Position numbers and translations under genes: made by a program. The notes beneath the pieces were generated by a model. It was given only the letters and a program-made list of their open reading frames with translations, did not search any database and was not told the origin of the DNA. Shown here piece by piece: positions 21,723 through 33,964 of a DNA stretch of 64,000 nt; position 1 is the stretch's first letter, and each line of letters starts with the position of its first letter. Origin of the DNA: Ryuthela nishihirai (Eukaryota; Arthropoda; Arachnida; Araneae; Heptathelidae); the NCBI GenBank assembly GCA_038380435.1, contig JAWZYU010000018.1:46735251-46799250 (forward strand), read 5' to 3'.

Positions 21723-22759
21723 CGAAAATGAAAAGTCAGCTTCAAACCCAGTGGTTGAAAGGCATGAATCTCTATGTAGACAGCTATGAAATTCAGTTGT
21801 AAAATCCGTTGGTGAAACAGCTGCTATAAATGTATCATTCGAAACATAATACTGTATCAAAACTACTCGTAATTTTTTTACTGTTGGAAAACATCGGTCT
21901 AAAAACGATTCATTCTAAATTCTTGTCTTGCTATCATTGGCTTCAGAGCCAACCGATGAGCTTTGTTCGGTGCAGGCAGTAAATTTATCGTGAAAGTTAA
22001 GCCAATCATAAACTAGAAAAATAAATGTGTTATACCTTTAACTGTCAGTGATTGTGTCACTGTAGAAAACTTATGAGGCAGTTCTTCTCAAACCTAACGT
22101 GGGGAGTTTAAACGCACTTGTGATCTGTGTTGCCTAGCAACTATTCAAGTGTCATTTTCGTTCCCGCAGTTATTTGTCCTGTCGTGTTTATAGTGTCATA
22201 AACCGTATTTTGTGTCAGTAGTTTACTTTCGGTGTAAAAAGTTGATAGCCATTTACCACTATCAGAAAAACGACAAAAAAAATTACAAAGTAAACTGTCA
22301 CCTTCGTAGTGGATTGAGGTGTTTTGCCTCTGAGCAACGTCTTTTCAGTATAGAAAAATAAACATTTAAACAAGTCACAAAAAATTTCAAGATTCAGAAC
22401 AGTAATGTTGACCTAGTGAACAAATGTTAATGGACAGGAGATGATAAGGGCTTATAGAACAGTCAGTGTATAAGTGTGTGCTTGGTGGAGGGAGGTAAAA
22501 TTTCCAGTGATTGCGGGATAGTTCTTTCCGCTATAAGGGGAAAGAAATAGTAGTGTATTTTTCATGTTTTGGGAGTTTCCAAAGGAGGAAAAATAGAGTA
22601 TCACACATGACAACTTTTTGTCTGCCCATGATCATGAACAAGGATGTCCCCAGATTTGTAAGGTTCGGGCACAGGTTAATAAGACGGCGTCATGCATGTT
22701 CAACTCATCAACCGTATTGTGTAAGAAACGACACATACATACTGCTTTTCAAAAAATTA
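21723..22759. other. Unassigned stretch
   Basis: No recognised domain. A 134-codon plus ORF (22511-22915) runs into the next inverted repeat and lacks family motifs, so I do not call it a gene. Confidence 0.35.
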
Positions 22760-23272
22760 ACAACAACCCTATGTTATGTAAATAGGAAGTTAACGTACAG
22801 CTCTTTAACTTCTAAAATATATATTTTTTTGTTTTTGAAAACTGTGTTACCAGGTAAAGATCTGAATCAAATATATCAATATCTCGATTTTCCACATTAT
22901 TCGTTCAGTATTTAATGAATAATAAAAGTTGGAATATTTAACAATAGTAATGCCAGTCACAAAAATTGATTTCAGAAGTCAATTAAAACTGAGTAGCAAA
23001 TATTGTATCAAAGTATTTAATAAAATAAGTGTGCATTTTTAGAAGTTTGTATAAAGAATTATTTCACTATTCACCAGTTATGTGTAAGTTTCTTAACACT
23101 GGCATTGCTGATGTTAAATATGCAAACTTCCAATAAATACTGAACGAATATCGCTGAATATCGAGATATTGATATATTTGATTCAGATCTTTATCTGATA
23201 GCATATTTTTCAAAAAAATTAAGAAGTTATAGAGCTTAAATGTTAGCTTCCCATTAACATAGGGTTCTTCCT
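22760..23272. repeat. Long imperfect inverted repeat (TIR or fold-back element)
   Basis: The arms, about 155 and 150 bases (22760-22916 and 23120-23272), share AACCCTATGTTA, AGCTCTTTAACTTC/AGCTCTATAACTTC, AAAGATCTGAATCAAATATA, TCAATATCTCGAT and TTCGTTCAGTATTTA in inverse order, at roughly 75-80 percent identity. The loop is about 200 bases without coding capacity. The outer ends are not sharp. Confidence 0.8.
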
Positions 23273-23597
23273 TAATTTATGGAAAATAGGGTATGTAACT
23301 TATTACTTATCGTCAAATGGGTAAATGCAAAATATATTCTTCAAACTGGAATACATAAGTGTCGTTCAAATAAAAAAGTGTACATTATCAATGTGAGTAA
23401 TGTACTGAGGGACATTTGTCCATTGAAACAAGAAAACAGCTATACATAGAAGAAACGTATTAACACCAGAATCAGTTGCAGGCATCGGATTGAACATGAT
23501 AGATTCAATTATGAGACAGAAAGCAATACAAATTTGAACAAGATGTAGAATGCTGACGTTTTAATTTCACATTCAATGTCGCTGTTGTTTTGAGTTT

Positions 23598-23790
23598 CTA
23601 CATTACGGTATTTCAGGTTTGCGGGTTAAGGCCCGTTAACCCGGAAACCAGAAATACCGTGATACAGAAAATCTTTGCGGGTCCGTAATCCAGAAAATAA
23701 TTTGCGCGTCATACAAAGAAAATCTTAGCAATATTTTTGCGGTTTAACGGGTCTATGACACGCTAACCCGCAAAGATACGAAGCTATGCT
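23598..23790. repeat. GC-rich hairpin cluster
   Basis: An imperfect palindrome at 23602-23661 (ACGGTATTTCAGGTTTGCGG against ACGGTATTTCTGGTTTCCGG on the other strand) is followed by related CGGGTTAA/TTAACGGG and CTAACCCGCAAAGAT motifs to 23786. It is much GC-richer than its surroundings and could be the end of a DNA transposon. Confidence 0.6.
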
Positions 23791-23949
23791 CATTTGAAGG
23801 CTGACAATAATGTCAAAGCTCGTAGGACTTTCGAGTAAAATGTTTCTTTTTTTGCATAACAAAGCTCACCCCCACACTGCAAAATTAACAGTAACAACAT
23901 TGAGTATATACATTTGTAAGTGCCTGAAACACCTACAATCTAGAATTAT

Positions 23950-26773
23950 AATTATAATTTAAATATTCTCGGCTTGCAAGAGACCAGATGGACAGATAAA
24001 GGTCAGAATCTTAAAAATAATCTTAAATTTCTCTTTTCAGGGAGGGACGACAATAAGCATCACCAAGGCGTGGGTCTGCTTCTCAGCAGACACGCTAGCG
24101 ATGCTCTTCTAGGATATGAGTGCATTAATGAAAGGTTTCTTACAGCAAAATTTCAGATAAGCGTTAAAGACTCGAATGTTATCTGCTGTTATGCCCCCCA
24201 CTGAGGATGCCGATGAGGATGAGAAGGATAGGTTTTATGAACAACTTCAGGATATTTTGAATTTTGTCAAGAAAGGAGATATTACCCTTGTTCTAGGGGA
24301 CTTCAATGCCAAAGTTGGTACTGACTCTAACCTGTGGGGAGGAGTAATAGGCCCTTTTGGTATTGGTAGTTGTAATGGCAATGGGCAACGTCTCCTACAG
24401 GTAAGGAAGCTCAATGGTTTCAGAATAACTAACACATATTACAAACACTGCGACATACATAAGTACATATGGGTTTCAGCTGATGGGCTGCATAAGAATA
24501 TGACTGATTATATATTAATTAACAGCAAATGGGCTAATTCTGTTAGGAATACCATGCCATATAGGGGAGCTACAATTGGATCTGACCATTACATTGTTAA
24601 AAGTGTCTTGCAACTTCAACTTAAAAAGTGTTGTGGTAGGGTTAAAAATTTTACCTTTAATATTAACGCTCTGAAAGTCTCAGTTATAGCTAAAGCTTAC
24701 CGTGATAGGTTACTTAGTCATTATGACAGTCATGGTATGCTTACTACTGAAGTTGATGAAGAATGGGATCATTTTAAACAGGCAGTTTTGGACACTAACA
24801 GTACTGTTTTAGGAAAAAAGGAGCAGAGTAGACAGAATTATTTAAGTGATAAGACACTTGAGCTTATTTCAGGAAGAAGAAACTGCAGGAATGTCCTTAA
24901 TCAGTACCCTACTAGTCCTAATAGAAAGCATTACAGATAACGTAATAAACGTGTAAAAGATCAGTTAGCTGCTGATAAGAATCTTTGGCTTGATGGATTG
25001 AATGACAAAGCCGAAGAAGCACAACACCAGAGAGCTGTACCAGATAGTTAATGTTTATGTGGTAGAAAACGAACAGGTATACAGGGATTGAAGGATAAAC
25101 AAGGTAAGGTTATAGAAGGTGAAGATTCTGTCATGGCTAGGTGGACTGAGCATTTCAGTGATGTTCTAAACAATGTGGTTAGTTCTACTCCCATTGTTTG
25201 CAAAGATGATAGATGCATTGATGGCTTTAATGGTGGCCCTATAACACAATCTGAAGTTATTTTGGCCGTTTCTAAACTTAAACTTCATAAATCCCCAGGG
25301 GTAGATGAAATTACTACAGAAATGCTTAGAGCTGGGAATGTTTCGGTTACCACTTGGATGACTGAAATTCTGAATATCTTTTATGATAAAGGCATGGTTT
25401 CTAAGGATTTTACCAGAGCTATTGTTATCCCTAATTTCAAAAAAGGTGATCGCAGTTCTTGTGATATCTATAGGGGTATCAGCCTACTCTCTGTTCCAGG
25501 TAAAGTTCTTTCCATGATTGTGCTTAATATAATTAAGAATCTGGTTGACAGTCAATTGCGTGATGAGCAATGTGGATTCAGAAGTGGCAGAGGATGTGTA
25601 CATCAGATATTTCACTCAGGCAGATTCTTGAGAAATGTTTAGAAACCTTTGGTTGCTAGTTTTGTTGATTTCAAAAAGGCTTTCGACTCTGTTGATCGTC
25701 ATAATTTGTGGTTGATTTTGAGATCATATGGTATACCTGACAAGTTAGTTAACATAATGAAAGCTCTCTATAATAACATTGAGTCGTGTGTGAGAGTTTG
25801 TAAGGCTTGTAGAAAATTGATTTAGCATTACTTCTGATGTTCGACAAGGGTGCATTTTGTCTCCTTTTCTCTTTAGCTTGCTTATTGATTATGTTATGCG
25901 AAATTCACTTCAAAGGAAAGATTTTTGGCCTTAAATGGACTGGAGATACGAAAATTTCTGATATAGATTATGCTGATGATTTAGCCCTTTTGGCAAATGA
26001 TGTTGATCACATGAACTCTTTCATTCGAGCTGTTGATGAAACTGTTACTAGAGTAGGTTTGGTTATAAAAAGAGAGAAAACTAAAGTGATGAAAATTGGT
26101 CAAGCAGGCTGTGATTCAGTTAATCTGAATGGTTGCGCTCTTGAGCAGGTGTCACAGTTTAATTATCTTGGGAGCTATGTAACTGATAACGATGATGTGC
26201 GGCATGAGATTAACAGATGAATAGGGATTGCTGCGGGGACTTTTAAGAATCTGTGGAGAGTGTGGAGAAATAGCGGTATACACCTAAAGACTAAAATTAG
26301 ACTCTATAACAGTTTGGTTCTTTCTAGGGTTAGTTATGGTAGTGAAACGTGGACACTTTGTAAACTAGATAACAGGAAACTAGATGCTTTTGATTCCAGA
26401 TGCTTACGCAGTATCTTGGGCATTAGGTGGTTCAACTTTGTAACTAATGATGAGGTTAGGCAAAATAGTTTTCAACCTCCTTTAAGCAGCATATTGTGCA
26501 GAGAGAGACTCCGTTGGTTTAACCATGTTGCCCGTATGAATAATTATAGATTGGCGAATAGGGTTATGAACAGTGTGCCAATTCCTCAGAAAGAGGGGGC
26601 GACGTAGGATGTGGTGGGCAGACAATGTCAAACAGGACCTTGTTAGAATTGGTGTGCAGTGGCCAGATGCAGCAGATGCAGATCAAGACAGACTTGCTTG
26701 GAGAACTAAATTGCATGGTCTGGTTGGACGTCCGTAGCCCATGACTGCTTGAGGATGATGATGATGATAATGA
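23950..26773 (+). mobile_element. RTE-like non-LTR retrotransposon, copy C (5'-truncated)
   Basis: Begins abruptly inside the endonuclease (AATTTAAATATTCTCGGCTT) and continues to the 3' end CCCATGACTGCTTGAGG with a short GAT-type tail ending near 26773. Unlike copies B and D it retains the 10 bases TTGGCCGTTT-like after GAAGTTATT, keeping the RT frame there. 5' truncation is the usual outcome of incomplete target-primed reverse transcription. Confidence 0.9.
23974..26607 (+). pseudogene. Endonuclease-reverse transcriptase, decayed (copy C)
   Basis: Segments: 23974-24204 and 24176-24940 cover the endonuclease from QETRWTDKGQ through LVLGDFNAKVG and SDHYIVKSVLQL; 25088-25642 is RT fingers/palm (VSKLKLHKSPGVDEITTEML, DEQCGFRSGRGC); 25837-26220 has DIDYADDLALLAND and GQAGCDSVNLNGC; 26260-26607 has YGSETWTL and RERLRWFNHVARMNN. 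SGVRQGC has become SDVRQGC in another frame. Frameshifts at about 24190, 24940, 25640, 25815, 26218 and 26590 make it dead. Confidence 0.9.
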
Positions 26774-27206
26774 ACAGTTTCTCCCGGAGCGGGATACGAA
26801 GCTAGGACATCTTCATAACATGCCAGGCACTCTGGCTGCTGACCTACCGCGACTATCTCATTTTTAAGCTAACGGTGACTATAAATTTTCCCAATGCAGT
26901 TTCCCATGGAGCCATCTGTACTTGAAAACGGACAAAACAAGCTGTCACGTGATATTAAAATAATTATACAGTCAACGCGCTGTCAGCGTTAGCAATGCAA
27001 GTTTCAACAGGAGAGAAGAAAAAATGTTCCCTAAACATGGAGAACATGAATTATTTAGCTGAATATTTTAGAGTATTTGGCATGTTGTCAGGATACCGAG
27101 AGTTTGTATTCCACTCATGAAGAAACTATTTTTTTTTCAGTTTGTCCGGATCACCGGTCGCCGCCCTCTCCCCTAGATACATCCCTGCATGGTACTATCA
27201 AATATA
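26774..27206. other. Unassigned stretch
   Basis: No recognised gene. The end at about 27160-27185 (CCCCTAGATACATCCCTGC) resembles the right termini of R1/R2-type repeats, so a fragment of such an element may abut the Tc1 insertion. Confidence 0.35.
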
Positions 27207-28102
27207 CAGGGGTTCATCAAAATTAATGGAAATACGTACTGTTTGTGGAAAACATTTTATTAATAAGCTGTAGGTCCACCTCGGGAGTTCAGACCAGACG
27301 CAATTCGACATGGAATAGAGATATATACAAGATGTTACAAGATGTTGATGCATACAATTCATGCACATATGGTAATGGAATGTGGGACCATTCTTCCAGT
27401 AAAATACAGTCCAAAAGTGCCAGTGGTGCTGGATGTGGAAAGTGTGATCTGACCTTGCGCTCCAGATATTTCCACAAATGTTCAATAATATTGAGGTCTA
27501 GAGACTGAAGTGGCCAGGGTAGTTGCTGTACCTCATCATCATGCTCTGCAAACCACAAATGGACCCTTTCCGCACAATACATAGGTGCATTATCCACTTG
27601 AAACCAGGGACGGTCAGTATGGAACAATGCCTGCAACCCTGGATGCGGGTGGTTCCCGAAAACGGATTCGTACATTGTGGATGTGACACGACCTTGTTGA
27701 ATAACTAATGGTCCTAAGGAATGCCATGATATGGCACCCCACAGCATCAGGGATCCACCTCCATGCTTCATAATCGAAACCAAATAGTCTGGGTGGTATG
27801 CTTCTGCAGGTTTTCGCCACACGTACACTTCCAGTGACGGGAAACAATGTATAGCACGATTCATCAGATCAGATGATACGTTGCCAATCTTTAACATCCC
27901 AGTTTTTATGTGCTTTGCACCACCTTACACGTTTTGTTGAATTGATGTTGGTAATCACAGGTTTGTGGATTGCAACACGGTCATAAATACTAGCACGATG
28001 AAGTTCCCGACGAACTGTTATGATGAAAATGGGCTCATTCCGACTGATGTTCAACTCTGCTGCTATTAAGGTGCCATTGGCTTGTACAGACGAATACGAA
28101 GT

Positions 28103-28513
28103 TGTGGACGCCATAGGAAGTTCTCAGATAAGGATAGGCGAACGTTGGCACGGATTGTACAACGGAAGTACAGTCGCTCAAAAAAGTATCCGAACACTAT
28201 GGTTGATTACAGAATTCAGAAAAAATATCTGGCAAAAATATCTGGCAACCTTCGTGTCACGTGACACGAAGGTTGCCAGATATTTTTGCCAGTATCCGAA
28301 CACTATGGTTGATTACAGAATTCAGAAAAAAATATCTGGCAAAAATATCTGGCAACCTTCGTGTCACGTGACACGACGGTTGCCAGATATTTTTTTCTGA
28401 ATTCTGTAATCAACCATAGTGTTCGGATACTTTTTTGAGCGACTGTACTTCCATTGTACAATCCGTGCCAACGTTCGCCTATCCTTATCTGAGAGCTTCG
28501 TATGGCGTCCACA
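28103..28513. repeat. Large palindrome: MITE plus inverted Tc1 flanks
   Basis: The 68 bases left of the MITE (28103-28170) are an inverse copy, at about 90 percent identity or better, of the 68 bases to its right (28446-28513). The right side reads in frame as Tc1 transposase codons; the left is the added inverted copy sitting between ARIVQ and QANGT. With the MITE between them the structure is a 411-bp near-palindrome. Confidence 0.9.
28171..28445. mobile_element. Palindromic Tc1-type MITE, rearranged copy
   Basis: Starts CAGTCGCTCAAAAAAG, ends TTTTTTGAGCGACTG, and is bounded by TA at both sides. It contains two copies of the central hairpin (GGCAACCTTCGTGTCACGTG and its complement at about 28243-28277 and 28347-28386), because a segment from AGTATCCGAACACTATGG to the centre is tandemly duplicated. 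It lies inside the Tc1 transposase coding region. Confidence 0.9.
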
Positions 28514-28861
28514 ATTTGAACGTTTGGAGGAAACGCCCTTTCTTTTTTGATATGTAGTTATAATCTTTGATACAGTCCATAATGTTACACCTACTATTTT
28601 CGCCGTTCTGGTTACTGAAGCGCCTGCAAGACACGCACCAATGATCATGCCTTTTTGGAGGTCACTGATATCTGACATTGCCGACAATTACACCACAACA
28701 GCTGTTTCACCTGCGTCTGTGGCGCTGCTACGTGATAACCGACATCGTACTTCTCTTTATATACCTCACATCGAGGATGACGTCATCCCTGTGATATGCA
28801 TACGGTACATTGTATGCACTTCAGTCGCCGTCGGTGTTCCCATTATTTTGAAAACTCTGTA

Positions 28862-30228
28862 TATTGCTGGAAATCTGTAACAATATGATCCATGTATGCT
28901 GCCTTCATATTTTTGAGATGTGTTTTATCAAATATTTAAATTTTTTAAAGATACCTACTTCAAAATACATAAACACTTTGCAGATTTCTTTTATTTTCTT
29001 TATTTCCGATTTCATTTTTGAAATGAAAGATTTGCACGTTCCCATATTTCTTCTGTAGTAGAGGAAACAAGTAACAAACTACATACGATGCTTAGACCAA
29101 GATTCTTGTTTTGGAGTTTGTTTTATTATTTTCTCTTTCTTTCCTAAAGTAAGAATTTTGCCGCAAAAAGGATCATCATTAGGAGTTACTGGCTTCACGC
29201 CAAATCGCTAAGTAGACTTCAAGAGCATCGCATTCTTTTCGTTAAGGAAGGTTGCTGTTGAAATAAATTCTTCTTCTATGGTAAAGTCTTTATCAAATAA
29301 AAGTGTTGTTGACTAATTAACGTCACTTGCATCTTAGCTGAAACAGTAAATGGAACATAAATAATTCCAAACACTCTAAACTTTTCTCTCTGAATAGCGA
29401 ACAAAGTCATGTCTTTTGCGAACTAAAAATGAGTTAAATTTCATTTCCATATTTAAATATTTCTGTTGAAATCGTCATTTGAAGGGTTGGCCAGATTGTC
29501 AAAAACAGGGAATTGAGAAGATAGAATAGTTGGGAACAATAATTTATGGGAAGATAATAAGAAAGCTATCAATTTTTCAAGCACAGCAGTGCGTTTTGCC
29601 GTATACATCATAATATTGAATATTTGAAGGCAGAAATATTTTCTCTTCATTTCTCTGTGTTCGATGAAATAGATGAAACGTTTGTAAAAATTAGAATTAA
29701 ACCGAGGTGGATACTGAACAATCGCTCTTCAAAAATTTACCTTTTCAAGACTGCTTTAATAACAAAGAAAGAAATTTTTGTTTTTTGCTGATATCTGGCA
29801 ATATTTGTTTGCATTGTGTTTTACTTCCCAATGTTGTACCAAATTGTATAACCTTATTATGGCGATATATATTTAAAGAACACTTTTAAGGATTATACAC
29901 TTTTAAGAACGATATACTTCCCTACGGAAGACTTTGCAGTAAACAAATAATTGTTTAAAGCTTACTCTAATAATCAGGAGCATTCCTCTCTTTCGTGCTG
30001 TAATATACTTTTTTTGTAATTTCACTGTATTGAAATTAGAAATTAAACAGGTTATTTTGAAAGATAAAACTGGTGCGTTTAAACTCAAGTTGAAGCATTG
30101 GAAGATTGTATTGATGACAAGAATACGTTTCAGCTGAAAGTACCATCGTGAAAAGAAACATTCCAAACGTCCATTACAAAGATTGTTTAGCAAAACACAG
30201 TAGAGATAATGCGGCACATCTTTCACAA
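28862..30228. other. Unassigned AT-rich stretch
   Basis: Several short ORFs (29453-29650 minus, 29707-29889 plus, 29903-30226 minus) have no recognisable domain. No TE end identified. Confidence 0.4.
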
Positions 30229-30320
30229 TAATAAAAATCAGAAAGAAAAGTCAGAAAAAATCAGTAAGAAAAGTCAGAAAAAATCAGAAGAAAAAATCAG
30301 AAAGAAAAATCAGAAAGAAA
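30229..30320 (+). repeat. Short minisatellite, AAAATCAGAAAG type
   Basis: Seven or so imperfect units of AAAATCAGAAAG and AAAGTCAGAAAA, about 10-13 bases each. Confidence 0.85.
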
Positions 30321-30699
30321 GTTACTCTACAAAGCAAAGAAGTCGGGCAAATATGCTGCGTTTGTGATAGCAAGGTGATAATTGTAAAATTTAAATATCA
30401 AAGGTTGATTTATGGAACAGATATATAGATTACATGCTAATAGCACAATATTCCGCTTTGATAATTTTACTATTATAATCATTCTTGATCTCCAATAAAT
30501 GTTAGCAGTACACTGGGCAACAAAATTTCATAAAAGTCATGCCTCTGAGATAAAAGTAGTCATTTCTTAAAGATTTCAAGACGCTGAACACGAATATACA
30601 CAATGAAAATGCAAAATTGGCTACGATGTCTGAGAAATCCGTAATAGTTTCTTATATAATAGAGTTATACATACATATGACATGTATCGGTAAAACTCC

Positions 30700-31900
30700 G
30701 CTTCTACTTCTGACGTCACTTTGCCCGTCGCTTGTACAGCTGCTCAGATCTCTCGTAGCTCAGGATCATCTCTGGCGAGCGTCCAACAGTAGTCAACCAA
30801 CATTGAAAGTGGACCCGTTTCCTTGGTATCGTTTCTTCATCGTCTTAATTTCCTGGTGTAAACGTTCACCATGCTGATCACTAACCATACCGTAGATGCC
30901 GGATATGGAGAAAATGGATCTTTAAGGACATATTGCAGTCAAGTTTGTGATACATAGACAACATATCCTTAACCAGTTTCTTGTAGTTGTCAGCCCTGAC
31001 ATTCCCCAAGAATTTAGTTGACACCAGCTGAAACGCGTCCCAAGCCTTTTCCTCGTCACCCTGAAGCAAGTTTTCTAACATCTGGTCTCTGAACAGCTTG
31101 TGGATCTCAGGATCCACAAAAATTCCCTCTTTAATTTTCGCTTCGCTGAGTCGAGGGAATTTGTCAGCCAAGTACTTCAAAGCTGATGGATCCCGGTCCA
31201 TGGCTTTTATGAAGTTTTTCCTCACACCGAGTTTGATGTGCAGTGAGGGTAGCAGGATTTTGTGCATTTCTGCCAGTGCTGGGTGTTCCACATTCTTCTC
31301 TCCGACCTTCAGAGATTACCTCTGTGGCCACACTCTCTTGACATAGTGCAAAGTCTTTGCTTGCCCATTCACATAAGAAACAGCAGTACTTCATATATTC
31401 CAGCAGCACACTCATCAACAGAGCCACTAACTGAGATGCCAGCAACAGAGATGCCAGCCATATTTGCTATATTGAAGAGACATTAGCTGTTTTAGGTTGT
31501 CGTAGGTTTCTTTCATGTAGACAGCGTGTCCGATAGGATTGGATGGAAGTCGATTTCCATTATGCAGCAATACTGCCTTGAGACTCAATTTCGAGGAACT
31601 ATGAATAGTTGCCATTCTTGAGGGTCATGTTTGATTCTAAGGGCATTTATCAGGCCATCTATATTGGAGCAGAATACAAGGCCATCTTCCTTTCTGAAGT
31701 AAGGTGCAAACTGCTCATGACGAGTTCGAAACGAAGTCACTCGGACATTTTCGTTGAGAAGATTCCATTGTTTAAGTCTGGATCCAACTAACTCTGCTTT
31801 GGCCTTCGAGAACTCCAGATCATGAAAAAGATCGTTCATTTCTTTGGTGAGAATGTGTGACGCAGATAACGCACCATGGAAGACATATGAATCATCATTA
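30700..31900 (-). pseudogene. LLPxLHIKLG-family protein, decayed
   Basis: Minus-strand blocks in order: about 31839-31585 (NDLFHDLEFSKAKAELVGSR, FAPYFRKEDGLVFCSNIDGL); 31615-31427 (SKLSLKAVLLHNGNRLPSNP, HAVYMKETYDNLKQLMSLQY); 31291-30881 (LLPSLHIKLGVRKNFIKAMD, KFPRLSEAKIKEGIFVDPEI, LGNVRADNYKKLVKDMLS, CNMSLKIHFLH); then about 30870-30740 (SDQHGERLHQEI, KRYQGNGS). This reconstructs the whole family order in broken frames; the cysteine-containing block between 31427 and 31291 is damaged. The family is widespread and multicopy in arthropods and behaves like a TE gene; I do not know its enzymology. A C-terminal piece also occurs at 5935-6062. Confidence 0.75.
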
Positions 31901-32249
31901 GATACTGAAGGCTGTGGAGAACCCGACGAGGTCCTATTTCGAATAAAATATTATTCGAAATCAAAGGATAAATTACTGCTGCATCAAGCTGTTTAAAATG
32001 CATGTTGGAAATTACATTGATTCTCCTGTAGATTAAATTGATGTTTAATATGAAAGAAAGTTTAAACATATATCTTGTTAATTAATTTTATTAATTAATA
32101 CAACTTACACTTTACGAGGAATGAAAAGAGGAAAAAAATGGATGTTTTTCGGTGACCGTATGTATTCACGTAATTCAATGACATAATTTACCGAATATAA
32201 TCCCGGTTCTGTTTTTTGTCACATATTTCAATTGAGTTGCTTTACCACT
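31901..32249. other. Unassigned stretch
   Basis: No gene recognised; a small palindrome TATTTCGAATAAAATATTA-like at about 31935-31958 and an ATTAATTAATTTTATTAATT tract near 32079. Confidence 0.4.
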
Positions 32250-32596
32250 GAGTGGCACTCTTTGTACACAACGGGCTAAACGTCCAGGTCACAAGGAAGA
32301 CAACAGCACAGAGAAGGAGATCTGATGGATAGCTGTTATAGGAGATAAATCGTAGCTTCCTATCGAGCCCATCCAGCATCACCTTTAACGTGCACAGAGC
32401 ATGGTTTTACTGAACATGAGATCTCAGCCTTACCTCCTGTTCTACCGATAGCGGTCTTTTCAAGACCATCGAAGTTCCCTTTCTTATAGAGGAAAATAGT
32501 GGGGGTTAGTGAGATAAATCTTAACGTTGGAGTAGCCAGAAATGGAACTTAGAAACTGCAGATTACTTGTCTATCCACTAAGTGAACCCCTCTTAG
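32250..32596 (-). mobile_element. tRNA-derived SINE (family S), diverged full-length
   Basis: Minus orientation. Landmarks: GAGTGGCACTCTTTGTACAC (3' end), GGGCTAAACGTCCAGGTCAC, GGCCATCCAGC-like CCCATCCAGCATC, TTTAACGTGCACAG, GAGATAAATCTTAACG and a degenerate tRNA-like head to 32596. The box B is eroded. It is older than the 57.6-kb copy. Confidence 0.8.
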
Positions 32597-33964
32597 TTTT
32601 TGGAGTATCGTCGAAAAAAAAAAGAAATAGCTATGTCCAAGTCTTCTGATCAGCATCATGTATTCAGGAAACAGAATGATAGATGACGATGACGTAAAAA
32701 GGAATTGTTCCAGCAGTGAAGAATATCTGCAAAATAGTTATTTATGCATTTCGTGCAAAAAGGGGTAAAAGTTTCATCCTTTCGTTTGCTTTTCATATTA
32801 CTTTTGTAACATGTAAATGTATGTATGTAATGTAATATGTTCCCTAATCTATTTTCTGTTTACATATATTCGCTGAGGAATACCATTTGAAGATCTCTAA
32901 TGATGGTATGCAGAATGTAAGCCATAATTTTTTAATTAGTAACATTTTCCCCAAATACGTACATGTGATAAACGAGAAGAGTCACTCTATGTGTGTTCGA
33001 ACTGACAAGATTTAATTGCGAGTAAATCAAGCTTCAAAGAGCAAAGTTTACCTTTCTCAAATCTCTAGCGTGTGAGCATCGTAACATTAGTGGCAAGTCC
33101 AGCAATTCAAAGGTAATGCAACTTGATACTTAGGCAGCTGGAATTGCTTGGCACTTACCTACTTCAAGATCATTAATTAAACTAATTGGTAAGCAATTAA
33201 TTTAAGGATAAACATTACACTTCAGGCTGTTTGACCTCATTCATCTGACCGTAGTTGCATAATATGCCACTCACTTTAACAACCGACTACCTTTATGTAT
33301 TCACGTATAAGACTGTTTCAAAGACGATTAAAGTGGTATGTAATGTCTGGGAAGACCTGTTGTAGCATAGTTACTTGAATAATCAAGTTATATCGCATTT
33401 ATACTTACGATTTTTCGACCACGTTTCCAGGGACAAAAACACTGCATTAATTTTAGGCAGATATACATTTTCCACGCGAAGAAAATTAGTCACGAACTGT
33501 TTCCATAACCCTAAAGCAGAACTGATTCAAGTTGATTATTCTGTAGACTTCGAGATTTTTAAGAATTATAACATTAGTTATCATTATTAAACTTAATGTT
33601 TAACAATGAAATGTTCAAATCCATTAAAAAAAGATTAGAAAGTAAGCATCTGGATTGAACCAAATCGGAACAGAAGATCATTCCTCTCCTCCTTTCTTTA
33701 AAAAAGTAGTTTCTTCGAATAGTAGGTAACATGTATTTTTTCCTATATTAGAGATATTCTATATTATATTCCTATATTATAGGATATTCTAGAAAAAAAG
33801 TAAAACAGAGTTGTTTAAAAATATTAGTTATTTTTCTGTTGTTAATATTCTCCAAGAGAGCGTGAGAGTAGGGGGAGTAGGTTGTGCCCATTTTGTAAAT
33901 ATTACCTTGATAGTAAATATATTTTTTTCTCCAAGAGACTGCATATGTGGGGGGAGGGCGTTGT
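32597..33964. other. Unassigned stretch
   Basis: No recognised coding region. A 71-codon ORF (33375-33590) has no family match. TTCTCCAAGAGA-GGGGAG motifs at 33848 and 33928 form a loose direct repeat. Confidence 0.4.

Larger units (their letters stand above)
27289..28687 (-). pseudogene. Tc1 transposase (DDE), interrupted
   Basis: Minus-strand order: N-terminal helix-turn-helix (28687 to about 28450: SDLQKGMIIGACLAGASVTR, GRHTKLSDKDRRTLARIVQ); second DNA-binding part after the insertion (about 28100-27869: QANGTLIAAELNIS, VRRELHRASIYDRVAIHKP); catalytic domain 27897-27289. The latter has VSSDLMNRAIHCF in place of WSDES, VYVWRKPAEAYHPDYLV, GGGSLMLWGAISW, the second aspartate in FQVDNAPMYCAE, and the last acidic residue in SLDLNIIEHLW. 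The insertion, inverted duplication and a frame break near 27890 inactivate it. It would excise and insert Tc1 at TA sites. Confidence 0.85.
27207..28859 (-). mobile_element. Tc1 transposon with TIRs and TA duplications
   Basis: The left end CAGGGGTTCATCAAAATTAA and the right end (minus strand) CAGAGTTTTCAAAATAATGG are imperfect TIRs bounded by TA at 27205-27206 and 28860-28861. The transposase lies on the minus strand. Removing the MITE (28171-28445), its extra TA and the 68-bp inverted duplication leaves about 1.3 kb, the normal size for a Tc1 element. Confidence 0.85.

Noticed and set aside
22511..22915. 134-codon ORF as a gene
   Set aside because: No known domain, and its 3' third is one arm of an inverted repeat.
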